From Takifugu bimaculatus (Eukaryota; Chordata; Actinopteri; Tetraodontiformes; Tetraodontidae): a DNA stretch of 64,000 nucleotides. The position numbers were made by a program, and so were the translations under genes. Location: positions 10,763,610 through 10,827,609 of the forward strand of contig CP034991.1 of the NCBI GenBank assembly GCA_004026145.2. The letters are read 5' to 3'. The notes beneath the pieces are model-generated. The model had not been told where the DNA came from. It saw only the letters and a list, made by a program, of their open reading frames with translations, and did no database searches. Positions 25,840-36,680 of the stretch are shown piece by piece; position 1 is the stretch's first letter, and each line of letters begins with the position of its first letter.

Positions 25840-26460
25840 TCTTGGCTGTCGCGCCGTCCACGCATGCCAACTTGACAGGATCCTGGAGCCGTATGTATAT
25901 CTGCGGCCGGGCTGGGAGTGTTTTCCTCTGCTCGGGGAGCAGGAATAGATCGGTGACAGGCGGCCAAGCCCGGCAGCCAGAGGTCAGTATCTCGGTGAAA
26001 TCAGCCAAATGGATGGAGGGGTGGGTGCAGCCGCGGTGCGCGTTAGCGATGCGCCGAAGGAGGAGGAGGAAGAGGAGGAGGAGGGGATGTTTGTGCTCAG
26101 CTGACACAGAAGCTGCTGACGCGTCAAGCTTAACTCGGCTTCCCCGTCGCTCTGCACATCCAAGCTGGGATTCAGTGGACGCACCTGACCTTCAGCCGCT
26201 CGCGTCCCTCGTGATTAGCTCGGCCTAATCTATAATTACGGTCTCCTCTTTCTAATAACAGTATGTTTTTCCCAGCCCCAACTCGTATATTCCATTCCAA
26301 AATTCCTGAAGTTGCAGATGAAATGGGCAGTTTAGCGATGCGCCGCCGGTGCCGCTGCTGGTTCTGTGTTTATTGTGAAAGGTCACCAGTAATTTTTCTC
26401 TGCCAAATCAGCTTCAACATTTTCTCTGGCGGGCATTCCCAGCTTTGCGCCGGCGCGTTG
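25840..26460. promoter_or_regulatory. Intronic CpG-rich segment with duplicated 14-mer
   Basis: CpG density is visibly higher than in the surrounding intron: about 19 CpGs in 26001-26240 by eye. The word TTAGCGATGCGCCG occurs at 26043-26056 and 26332-26345. It could be an internal CpG island or alternative promoter, which would give a transcript lacking the signal peptide. This is inference; no TATA box or initiator is evident. Confidence 0.3.
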
Positions 26461-27792
26461 TGACCTTTTGTAGTGGGCAGATGATAACCGTTTCCGTCGA
26501 GACAGGAATAGAAAACAAAATGACCTGTTTAGAGACCAGAAAGGGCGAGTAGTTTCAAACCTTGGCACGCTACGCTCAGGCTGTTTCGAGGGAAGGGGAG
26601 AAGGCGAGGAAGAAAGTAGGAGAGAGATATGGAAAGAGAGAGGAAATGAGCAACTCTAAAGAGAAATAGCGTGCGCACCAACATCATGCTTTCTCTTCTC
26701 CTTGTGTGTGTGTTTATGTGCATCATTGGTCTTTAGCCAGGCCAAGTGTGTGTCCTGAGGCGTACTGAGGAAGACAAGCCAACCCATAGCGGGGCCATGG
26801 TGACATTTCACCCAAGTCTGATCCTCTGCTGCGCGCCCACTTTCTCACCGCGAAAATAAACTGGGCGAGAAGCATGAAAATGTTCTTTAAATTCCCATTT
26901 ACAGGTCCCGTCTGACCCTTAACAGCTTGGGCTTCCTTAACAATGGACTCAAATTAGCTCATGGAAAAAAAACCCAGAAGGAACTACACACCCACTGTTG
27001 ACAAAATGATGTGATTACTCCAGTAGATAACTCGCTGAAGTGGCTGTCTAGTCAGTGATAACCCACAAAATTACAATTAGGATCAAAATCTACGTGAGAG
27101 TTTAACAGCGTCATTCTTCAACTGTTCCCCTCAAAGTTCTGCTCAAATCCATCTGGAGGTTTTAGCATAATCCTGCTGGCTGAAAGGTTTTCTTCCCATT
27201 TCTTTCACCCCAGGCTTGGATTAATTTGATTAATGCTACCGTGTCTGTTTGTCAGACGTTCTCCTGCTATCTGCTCTGCTCAGTGTCGATGCAGAAGCAG
27301 CTCTAAATATACTTTATGTGAGTTTAAAAAAGACCCAAAACCCTCATCCATCACATTCAAAACATTCACGATGGCGCTGCCTTTCGGAGACGGAGGTTGT
27401 AAAATAACTCTTACGTGTGTAATCTTGCAGTCCTGATGCCACGCCGACCTGAGAAGCAACTTTATTCCTCACTTTAAAATTTGTGTTTCACAACTTTGAT
27501 GGGTTTTCTGTGGTATCCATCCAGTTTCACAGTTTCATCCACAGGTCATTAGCAGACGTCCAGAGGTAAATAGACGTTAGCACAGCCGTCTGGGCTATTT
27601 GGGTTCGAATGAAATGAGCTTATTTCTGTGCAGTCGCTTCCTATTGTCAGCACACTTTTTATTGTCTTCTCTTCCTCCTCCGACGGGGAGCCGATATTTC
27701 CCGTCAAAGCCGCAATTCCAACGATTGTTTGGTTTGACAACCCCGCATTGCTTTGACCCTCCTTTGACTTTTGACCTTATCTGTGACCCCAG

Positions 27793-27883
27793 ATGGACAC
27801 CCTGGAGGCTCTGGGAGAGGAGATCAGCGGGATGGCGCGCTGTCCGTATGACGCCAAGCACGCTAACGTCGCCCTCTTTGCCG
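27793..27883 (+). CDS. sema6a: sema6a coding exon 6 (Sema domain)
   Basis: 91 bp, residues 149-178 plus one base: MDTLEALGEEISGMARCPYD then AKHANVALFA. It matches the ARCPYDAKHANVALFA block of vertebrate SEMA6A exactly. Acceptor GACCCCAG, donor G|GTAAGA, phase 1 out. Confidence 0.96.
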
Positions 27884-29023
27884 GTAAGAAAGCCGTCGTG
27901 TCTGTGTTGGTGATTTATCCGCGTTGTAGGTTTTTGAAGCCGTCATATTTGTGTCCCGTCCTGCAGCTGAGCACGTTTTTAATGGATGGAGTGTTTGTTC
28001 GTCCACCCTTCCTATCTGCACTTACTAACCAATGGAACATGCTTTAAGCTAAATGGGGGAGCGGAGCATATTTGACAGAGGGGATTAGTTGTGGTCCTAT
28101 TTAATATTGTTCTTAATCCCCCTCTCACTTAATGGCAGCACTCTGACAACATATTAGGAATGAAACACTGTGTTCTACAAACATCAGACTCCAGCCCTCA
28201 CTGAATTTGCTTTGAAGAGCCATTAGAGAACAGCTCCCTGTCTTAGTGCAAACACAAGTATTATAATCATAATTTAACGTCTACTTGTCGTTCATTTGTA
28301 CGCTTTATTTCAAAACACTCGTGACGTGAAGTAATTCCCCAAATGCCGCAATTCGAATGACTCAGGTTCGCTTCGGAGGCCCGACCTTCTATCTTTTACC
28401 TTCAGTTACCCTTTATATTTGCTGTGAACCAATTTGCGGCGGTATTGATGAGCTGCCTGCACTTGGAGGAGAGCAAGCGCCATGCTTGACCAGCTCAGGT
28501 ATGGCAGAGGGACTGGAAGGCCCTGGAAACACTGAGTAATCAGGAGAGATGCTCTGGCTGCCACCCTTTCAATTATATAGTTTGAGTTTCCACTGTGATT
28601 ACAGGCAAGGCGGGCCGAGGTCGCACTGTGGCGGGGTGTGTGCGCATGTGTGTGTGCGCATGTGTGTGTGTGTGTGTGTGTGTGTGTGGGGGGGGCACTG
28701 GGGTCGGATGTTTGTTTATGGGTTGGAAGTGTGTTTGCAGAAGTGAGCATTTAAACATGTGCAGCCCGTTTGCTGTCCTTTAGTGTCTCCCTCTGGTTTC
28801 TCTGATTCATTCCTTTCCCAAATCTGAGCCATCTGAGATGCATTTGTGTTTCCAGCCACAGCGAGCAAAGCTCTCGCAGTGACTTTAGACCACATTTTTT
28901 TAAAAAGAAACAAAGTTTGGATTGAACTTTCTTGTCATCTTTCTCTCGCTCCTGTCTCGCTTCCTCTCCACTTTCCTTCTCCATTTGTCCTCTTTGTTGC
29001 TCCTTTATTTATTCCTTCTCCAG
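27884..29023 (+). other. sema6a: Intron 6 (1.1 kb)
   Basis: Holds an imperfect (GT)n tract with interspersed GCGCA at 28636-28688 that ends in a G8 run (28688-28695). Otherwise it is unique sequence without supported exons. Confidence 0.88.
28636..28695. repeat. Imperfect (GT)n ending in a G8 run
   Basis: GT units interrupted by GCGCA, then eight G residues, in intron 6. Confidence 0.9.
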
Positions 29024-29143
29024 ATGGTAAACTGTACTCGGCCACCGTAACAGACTTCCTCGCAATCGATGCCGTCATCTACCGTAGCCTAGGAGACAGC
29101 CCGACTCTGCGCACTGTCAAACATGACTCAAAGTGGCTGAAAG
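29024..29143 (+). CDS. sema6a: sema6a coding exon 7 (Sema domain)
   Basis: 120 bp, residues 179-218 plus one base: DGKLYSATVTDFLAIDAVIY, RSLGDSPTLRTVKHDSKWLK. Near-identical to mammals. Phase 1 in and out. The donor G|GTGAGC is followed only 10 bases into the intron by a 76-base (CA)n array. Confidence 0.97.
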
Positions 29144-29150
29144 GTGAGCG

Positions 29151-29233
<83 letters not shown>

Positions 29234-29657
29234 CAAGCACCTTGCTGAGTGACAATTTGAAAAACAAACCCAAGTTTGGGCGCCGACGTTTGGCCGTGTT
29301 TGGAGTTGATGTGATTTATGATTTGTGTGCGTTTTCCGCGCCTCCCTGGGCGAATGCGTGTGGGAGAAGCGGGAGCACTCCTGCTAATCTCTGTTTGGTG
29401 CAACATTTTGTCAAGAAGTCAGACAGAGTTTATGTAGCCGGGGAATTATCCTGCCCCCGAGGAGAAACAAGTCCAGCTTGTCAGCAGGGATATGCTGATT
29501 TCCTTGTATGTAAATCGATTCCCTTGTATAATGGATGATAGATGGAGGCACTCAAGATTCATAGTTGTAGCTTTTCTGTATAATGTGACGAATACCCCCC
29601 TGTTTATTATGAAACATGGTTTCAGAACACAGTCACTAACTTTTTTTCCCCCTGCAG
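29144..29657 (+). other. sema6a: Intron 7 (514 bp)
   Basis: Starts with a (CA)n array at 29154-29229. The rest is unique, ending in a T8-C5 polypyrimidine tract and CTGCAG acceptor. Confidence 0.92.
29154..29229 (+). repeat. (CA)n microsatellite at the exon 7 donor
   Basis: About 38 CA units with one interruption near 29197, beginning 11 bases after the exon end. Intronic CA repeats near 5' splice sites are known hnRNP L binding sites that modulate exon inclusion. Confidence 0.97.
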
Positions 29658-29746
29658 AGCCTTACTTTGTCCAGGCTGTTAATTACGGAGACTTCATCTA
29701 CTTCTTCTATCGGGAGATTGCTATGGAGTACAACACAATGGGAAAG
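29658..29746 (+). CDS. sema6a: sema6a coding exon 8 (Sema domain)
   Basis: 89 bp, residues 219-248: EPYFVQAVNYGDFIYFFYRE then IAMEYNTMGK. Phase 1 in, phase 0 out. The donor is AAG|GTATGC. Confidence 0.97.
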
Positions 29747-30552
29747 GTATGCACAGGACGGATCCTCCTTCTGTTGTTTCTACTCTAATCAAAGGTGACT
29801 TCCTATTTACTGGGAGAATCAGGAAGTGACCGATAAAATCAACAGGATGTGGGGGTATCAAATAACTAGAAGGAAGCTTCCAGGAGCTGAAAAGTGGCCA
29901 AATGTTTCAGCAGCATAGAAAAACAGGATGCAGGATTTAAAATAGATCCAAGAGAGGATTCTAAGGGTGTGCGGAGATCCCAAAGAAAGGCTAAATATAC
30001 CCAGGCGAATAGCATGTCCGCATCTGTCCAGCATCGCTTCCATCTGATCTGTTCTTCCCCCAAGAGGATGGATGGAAGGAGGAGGCACAGGGATGCTTCC
30101 CTCAGAGGGACAGCAATCTTCTTTTCCTCGTGGCGAGCTCACGTTTCTCAAATGTTTAATTGGATACTGGGTGAAAGACAAAAACAAATCACGGAATGAA
30201 TAAATCAATTATCCAAGGGGAAAAAACGGAGACAAACGAGTGAACGGTGCAAAATCATAATGTAGTGAATAGGATCCGTCTGAGAGTCTGCCTGAACTAG
30301 ACCAGGCTAGAACCAGGCTAGACCCTGAAATACAGAGGAGGATGAATATTTCAGCTTTGCATGTTCCAGCACATGCGTGTCTGCTCGTGGTGACACACAA
30401 AACGAGGTCTGTGAATTGTTCATCTATAACTGGCAGGAATGTGAGAAAGTGGACTGATTTATGTAAAGCTGACATAAATCCACAGTTCAGCCTGGCAGTC
30501 TCACCTGTTCTGTATACACAGCTTCACTAATCTCACTCCTCCATAATCCCAC

Positions 30553-30605
<53 letters not shown>

Positions 30606-31170
30606 GCGTGTGTGTGTGTAGCTGCCTGTGCATCTCTGCATAAACAAAAATGGGATTTTGATCAAATTCACACTGTTTAGGTTGCAGTTTCACGTCAGGG
30701 TTAATTTAATTGTTGTTGGATGGGGCTGATTACAATCCTGCCTCCCTGAGAGCCAGTCTGTCTGGAGCTCATTAGAAATGGTTCTGATTGTTTCCTAAAG
30801 CATCGTGTACTGATAATCCTTACAGTCGTGTATTTTAGCAGCCCTCATAGAATTTTCCCTCACTTTCTGTATCGTTTTGAGACTAGTCGCCATGGCAATA
30901 TGTACACTTCCTTTCTTTCCTTTCGTTGTATGGTGGTTTAAAAGGGATTTCAAGGCAGTCTGTTCCACAAAAAGAAAGATTTTCTCATTTCAGCATAGCT
31001 TAATGGGAAAAAAGATAGAACTCAGATAGAAAATAGGTGTGGGCATTGTGGGTAACATGTTTGCCATATTTTGAGTACTGAACAAAGGAGGCAATTTTAA
31101 GCCACTGCTTTTGTTGGCCATTGTGCCGTATAGGGATGTTAAACATGGTTTCCACTGTCGTGGTGGTCAG
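29747..31170 (+). other. sema6a: Intron 8 (1.4 kb)
   Basis: Unique sequence plus a (GT)n array at 30556-30619. A small direct duplication of CTAGAACCAGG lies near 30296-30322. The acceptor GTGGTCAG has a weak pyrimidine tract. Confidence 0.88.
30556..30619. repeat. (GT)n microsatellite
   Basis: About 32 GT units with two GC interruptions near the 3' end, intron 8. Confidence 0.96.
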
Positions 31171-31388
31171 GTGGTGTTTCCTCGGGTGGCGAGGGTGTGT
31201 AAGAATGACCGCGGCGGCTCGCCCCGTGTCCTGGAGAAGCAGTGGACCTCCTTCCTCAAGTCCCGCCTGAACTGCTCCATCCCGGGCGACTCTCACTTCT
31301 ACTTCAACATCCTGCAAGCCGTGACGGACGTCATCCACATCAATGGGAAGGATGTCGTCATGGCAACCTTCTCCACACCTTACAACAG
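31171..31388 (+). CDS. sema6a: sema6a coding exon 9 (Sema domain)
   Basis: 218 bp, residues 249-320 plus two bases: VVFPRVARVCKNDRGGS, EKQWTSFLKSRLNCSIPGD, SHFYFNILQAVTDVIHINGK, ending STPYN-S. The sequon N-C-S is conserved. This is the longest Sema-domain exon and the clearest match to the family. Ends AG|GTAAGA, phase 2. Confidence 0.97.
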
Positions 31389-32678
31389 GTAAGAGGGGAT
31401 GAACTTTGAAAGCTTTTCTAAACATTTGTGTGAACAGGTTCTGCTTTTGTGGCTTCAAAGACTTAATAGGTTCACTAATATAATCAAAGATATGCATAAA
31501 TTAATTGATTAATCAATATAAATGTCCATTTTAAGAAACTATCCTCATTGCACACGCCCAGTTTGCCCTACAGTTTCTGCTCTGTTTTCTTCTTCTCATC
31601 TTCTCATTTCCTTTTATTTGTAATTTATATTTCACAAATGCCCCCAAATTTTTCATCTTTAAAAAAAAAAAATCTCTTATCTAAATTGAAAATTACCACA
31701 AAGCCTGTCTGATAGCTTGCACATACTATAATTTTCCATTTTATGGCTGCTTTTTAAGAGATAAGACAATTGCTTGTGACGGTGCGATTGAGCATGGTAA
31801 TGGACGTTAAAACCCAATGAGGCAGAAGCCTCCGCAAATTTCTATAAGCGCCTGTTTGGATCCCGGCATTCATTTTCCATTTCATAGTCGGGGTGTGAAA
31901 TTGGAAGGAGCGCGTTCAGGCTGTAGGCAGCGCTCGCACATTGTGTAGTTTAATTGTCTGTCTGAGTATCTGGTTTGCTTAACTGTCTGGCTGGCTCATC
32001 TATCCTCCTTGTTATCCTCCGCCGTCTGTCTTTCCGTACAGTACGGTGGGTTAGTACTGTAATTTGGATGCTAAACGAGGAACGAGCGGCTCTCTGACCT
32101 TGCGCTTCATAATGCGTCCCTTGTACGCGCTGTCTCCTCGACTTCTAAACCCATGATGCAACCGTCCAAACATCCAACCAGCTGAGCTGGACTTCACTCG
32201 TAAATAGACAGTGAAGAATAAACTAGTTTTAGTTCGCATTTCTGAGCAAAAAGGCATGAAATTTAAAAAGGAAAAAAAAAATTACTCAGCAATCAGTTAT
32301 GCATTGATTCCCCATGGACAGAGAGGAGCCCGGGGGGCCCACTGCTATCACAAGATGGGTGCTTTTTTCCCCGGGAAAAACGGCCAGTAACAAGATAATC
32401 TGTTGTCTGTCTTTCTCGCCGTTGACTTGTGATGCGCTTGAACGCCTCGAGGCTTATGGGGAAATCCGGACACGGAGAGGAGGGTTAGGGAATGTGCCTT
32501 GTCGTGACCCCTGGCAACCACGGATACAGAAATAAATACACAGCAATGAAATTAGGCCGAATCTAAATAATTGGAATGATAATATGTGAGAGTCTACATG
32601 GTTTAGTGAGGCAAGGACATGGTATTTCTCTGATATGTGCTAGCATTCTTCTAATGAATCTCTTGTGTGTCATGGCAG
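31389..32678 (+). other. sema6a: Intron 9 (1.3 kb)
   Basis: AT-rich, repeat-poor unique sequence with an A11 run near 31660. No supported exon. Confidence 0.88.
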
Positions 32679-32810
32679 TATACCAGGCTCTGCCGTGTGT
32701 GCCTACGACATGGCGGAGGTGGCCAATACGTTCACAGGACGTTTCAAAGAGCAGAAATCCCCAGACTCCACCTGGACACCCTTTCCTGAGGAGAAAGTTC
32801 CAAAGCCAAG
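32679..32810 (+). CDS. sema6a: sema6a coding exon 10 (Sema domain)
   Basis: 132 bp, residues 321-364 plus two bases: (S)IPGSAVCAYDMAEVANTF, TGRFKEQKSPDSTWTPFPEE, KVPKP. The FKEQKSPDSTWTP block is invariant in SEMA6A. Phase 2 in and out, donor AG|GTACAA. Confidence 0.97.
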
Positions 32811-33261
32811 GTACAAAGAAGCCGTTAATTACGACACGCAATTACATCATCGGACCGCATTTTTAGCTGAAGCTTGATAAATAAAAGTGATGCCACTTTG
32901 TGCTCTATGTTTCCCAGGTGGCCATTGGTGGTAGTGCAGGTCCTAAAACCATTTTAAAGTAGAATAATGACTGCTGCAAAAATGACATCACAAGTGTATC
33001 ACATGAGACAAATTCACACATTATTTTCAGGGTTGCACCCCTTCAACGCGATACCTTCCTGCTTCCAGCTCTGTATCAACAAATGAGGCATGAGGTCATT
33101 TTACAGATGGTTGGCTAATTCCACAAATGCACCAGCACGATCAATGTCTCATCTATTCTCTGCTAATTAGTGCGCTGAGTGCTGCTCTTCCATCCTCAGA
33201 AAAGAAAAAACTGAAGCAGATTTAACACAAAGATCTAGGCCACGATAATAGCTGTTACCCC

Positions 33262-33289
33262 ACGTGCGCGTGCGCGCGCGCGCGTGTGT
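33262..33289. repeat. Alternating (CG/TG)n purine-pyrimidine tract
   Basis: About 28 bases of strictly alternating GCGCGTGCGCGC-type sequence, a Z-DNA-prone composition, with preserved CpGs in a vertebrate intron. Confidence 0.9.
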
Positions 33290-33760
33290 TCTCCCATATG
33301 GCTCGGGAAGTGGTTTTTGTCTCTGAAGTTTACCCCTTTGTATGAAAGTGTGTATACCTGCTTGTTGTCCTCCATTAGCATGTAGTTACTTATTTATGTG
33401 CGACAGGGTCAGACATGAAAAAAGATCAGACACATGTACACTGTGTTTGCAGCCATTGATTTATTTCCACGGCTCCTGCATTCAAATCGTGTTTTTGCAT
33501 AACAGACGGGGAGCTGTAACAATGCCACCCAGGTCTGGCCCTGCAGCAGACTGTACCACCATGTGTTAGATTCTCATTTGGAATGATTTACAGGGTATTT
33601 TTTTGTATTTAAAATGTCTGTTTCGGTTCTGCCATATGTCCACTGGCAGGAATGTTCCTGCACCAAGAATGATCACGAGAAAATATGAAGTTAATTACAA
33701 CTTTGCTTCACTTCTGTATTTCTCATATAAGGCTAGGTGAGGCTTTCAAAAGGGGATGCA

Positions 33761-33806
33761 CACACCTACACCTACACCTACACTTACACACACACCTACA
33801 GCTACA

Positions 33807-33848
<42 letters not shown>

Positions 33849-33989
33849 CAACCTCACTTTCATAGACATTATACATGACCCGGCTCTGTACTGTAACTCT
33901 AAACCACTTCTTACCTCAACCTTAAAAACATGTCTTAACCCTCCCTAGCAAAAGCAAATGTAAGGAAACACACCACCACCACCCCCCAA

Positions 33990-34077
<88 letters not shown>
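33761..34077 (+). repeat. Two (CA)n arrays bracketing a degenerate teleost CA-linked repeat unit
   Basis: The 143-base unit between the arrays contains ACTCTAAACCACTTCTTACC, CAACCTTAAAAACATGTC and TTAACCCTCC, resembling the fuller copy at 47034-47342. Family membership is by eye and tentative for this copy. Confidence 0.6.
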
Positions 34078-34078
<1 letters not shown>

Positions 34079-34390
34079 TATTACATGCTGTGTCAGCAGA
34101 TCACAGGTCAGTATAGGGGTTTTACAAGCTCTACGGTATCAAAACAAAAGGTAGCTCCCTTTTTTACAAGCCCATCGACTGTCTGCAAAATGTCCACACA
34201 GTTGGGACGCCTTCCACTAAAGTCGGAGAAAACAAATTTGTGGGTTTATTTTGAGACAGGAGTTTGGACATAAAAACCTTGTTGGAGCTCTGCAATAGGG
34301 TTCCCATGTCGGTGTTTTAATTTCTACTCACATTTTCCCTTTGCTTTCACTCCTTCTCTATGCTTTACCCTTGCCCCAATCCACTTACAG

Positions 34391-34546
34391 GCCTGGCAAC
34401 TGCGCTGGCACGCCATCCATGGAGCGGTACAAGGTATCTAATGAGTTCCCCGACGACACACTCAACTTCATTAAGATGCACCCTCTGATGGACGAGGCTG
34501 TGCCCTCCATCGCTAACAGGCCGTGGTTTCTCAAGACCATGGTCCG
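34391..34546 (+). CDS. sema6a: sema6a coding exon 11 (Sema domain)
   Basis: 156 bp, residues 365-416: (R)PGNCAGTPSMERYKVSNEF, PDDTLNFIKMHPLMDEAVPS, IANRPWFLKTMV. Mammalian SEMA6A has PGCCAG; here the first cysteine is Asn (AAC), leaving the one cysteine shared with other semaphorins. Phase 2 in and out; ends CG|GTAAGT. Confidence 0.97.
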
Positions 34547-36506
34547 GTAAGTGTTACTCTCACACCGTCGTCCTCGCCGGGCTCCCAGCCACTCTAGCCC
34601 CAGAAAATAATTATGTCAAGTGCTGCCCTGAGAGTGCGGCTCATTAAAACGCAGTAGTGCTGCTCCACAAATCAACGGCCATGTTATTTTCACACTAGTG
34701 CTAAAGGAAACACCGAGCTGCACCGTAATCTCTCTCGTGTTACATCATGCTGACACGATGGCGACCCAGCTAGCAATTTGCATTATCGCTGATGTTCGTC
34801 TGGGTCAGGAAGGGACACAGCCACATTTACAACATGATTCCAGCGGTGTTTAGTCTTTGTCCGAATGTTTGTTTGAATCTTCAAGGAGGGATATCCAAAA
34901 TTCTGTTTTGTTCTGCCGTTGCTCTTTATTTTATAAAGTTGCATTGCACTGTGGCTGATCAGAGCGGTCTTTTTTCTTTCTACACAGGGGAGAGGAATAT
35001 TTGATTTAGGTAGGGTTCTGAGAGGCAGCTGCTTCGGATTTAAGGTTAGCTGTGCTTCTCGAGCCTCTGTGGCAGTAACGCAGCTTGGAGGAGGAGCTAC
35101 ACTAAGAATCGCTCATTGGTTCCTCAAATGATTTGACTCAGATCACATCCTGATGCAGCTTTGCTGAGGTCTGACCTACATACTACGCCGACTTAGTCAG
35201 AACAGGAGCGGCTCTCGTCAAAGTCCACATCGCCATTCTTTTCATCGGCGAGTGGTGCCGTGCGATTGTATTTCGGAAAGCACGTTGGGTTTTCAGCAAA
35301 CCCAGAAACACAGGGAGCCCGGCACGCAAGACGTGGACGGCAGTTAAAAGCGTTATGTAAGCTGGAAGAGCATCACGGAGCCAAGTGAGGTGGAAGAAGA
35401 GTAAAGTCTTTTGTGATATCTGACACAGGTCCCTATGTGGAACACTATTCTTGGGCTGAAGTCAGCTGGAAGTGCCTTTAAAACAAGGTTGGATGCTTAT
35501 AGGTAGCCTGGAGAGGACATCTCACTATCCAGCAAGAGCTTTTCTGTTCTGAGACTTGCTCTGCTGTGATGGAGACCTCAGCTGGCCGTGCACAAGAAAT
35601 CAAATGGAGTGAAAAGAAAACGCTCAAAAATGACCCCCTTGAGATTTTCCGTGTTCCTGAATAGATTGTATTATTTCATTTAGATTAGATGCCGTGCACA
35701 GAAGCCACAGCTCCTTACTGTTGTGTGTAACTGTTGACATTGACCATTGTAGGAGATGTTTAAAGAATGGACAAGGGGACAAAGGATGGCAGATATTAGA
35801 TATAATAATTGTCCAATGCCAATGGTGTTTGGTGAGTGTTGTCAGCAATTGATAACACTCTATTTTAATTTACCCTTCGCTGGAGCACACCAGAGGCCAA
35901 AATGTAATTGGCTTATGTTGCGAACAAGCTTGTCGTCTCTATCAAGTATGGTTGGTTTTTTTTTACAGTTTCAAGCATCATGTGACAATTTGCACTTTTT
36001 CAAAATAAATTATAAATCTGGAAGTGGAGAGGTGGGTAAAGATAAGAAACGTCACCTTTGATGCAGAGTTGTCGGTTAAATCACCCATTGGCATAAAGTG
36101 ATTATTTTAACGTGCATCCACCCACAGTGCCCAGAAACAAAACAAAAACAGCTATTAAATGTGCTCCTTTATTTATGCATCTTTTCCCACCACAAGTCGC
36201 TTGATTTGCCGCTTTAGCAATCCATCTCTCATGAAATAACATGGGATAAGCGAGCTAATTACCACTGCTGTCTACCAGACATCTGGTGTCAATTATTTCA
36301 AGTTGTTCTCAGTTCACCTCGTGGTGTCGTTTCTTGTACGCTATCTTCTTGAATCTTCTTGAATCATTGTCATTTAAATCTCACAGATTTTTATTGCAAA
36401 TGTGACCCAATAAACTGGTGAAAGAATGCTGCTGGTGCCCTGCACCACACCAATTGCGCTTGATCAGACCTGGACGAGTCGATGAATAAAGATCTATTTC
36501 TCCCAG
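34547..36506 (+). other. sema6a: Intron 11 (2.0 kb)
   Basis: Unique sequence without microsatellites or supported exons. One reverse octamer word ATTTGCAT lies at 34776-34783. Confidence 0.88.
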
Positions 36507-36680
36507 GTATCGCCTGACACGCATTGTTGTGGACAATGAAGCTGGACCGTATAAGAACCACACGGTGGTCTTCCTGGGGTCTGAGAAAGGCATCATCCTC
36601 AAGTTCCTGGCCAACATGAACAATGGCTTCCTCAATGATAGTGTATTCCTGGAGGAGCTCAACGTCTACAACCCTGACAA
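36507..36680 (+). CDS. sema6a: sema6a coding exon 12 (end of Sema domain)
   Basis: 174 bp, residues 417-474: (R)YRLTRIVVDNEAGPYKNHT, VVFLGSEKGIILKFLANMNN, GFLNDSVFLEELNVYNPDK. Sequons N-H-T and N-D-S are conserved. The last blade of the Sema propeller. Ends AA|GTACGT, phase 2. Confidence 0.97.

Larger units (their letters stand above)
21941..27792 (+). other. sema6a: Intron 5 (5.85 kb)
   Basis: No supported exon. Contents are a (CT)n array at 24267-24303, a short TGGAGACACAC minisatellite at 24172-24212, a CpG-rich segment at about 25840-26460 with a duplicated 14-mer, and otherwise unique AT-leaning sequence. ORFs in the CpG-rich part are compositional. Confidence 0.85.
32811..34390 (+). 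other. sema6a: Intron 10 (1.6 kb)
   Basis: Holds a CG-alternating tract at 33262-33289, a (CACCTA)n/(CA)n tract at 33761-33846, a teleost (CA)n-linked repeat copy at 33847-33989 and a long (CA)n array at 33990-34077. No coding exon seen. Confidence 0.88.
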
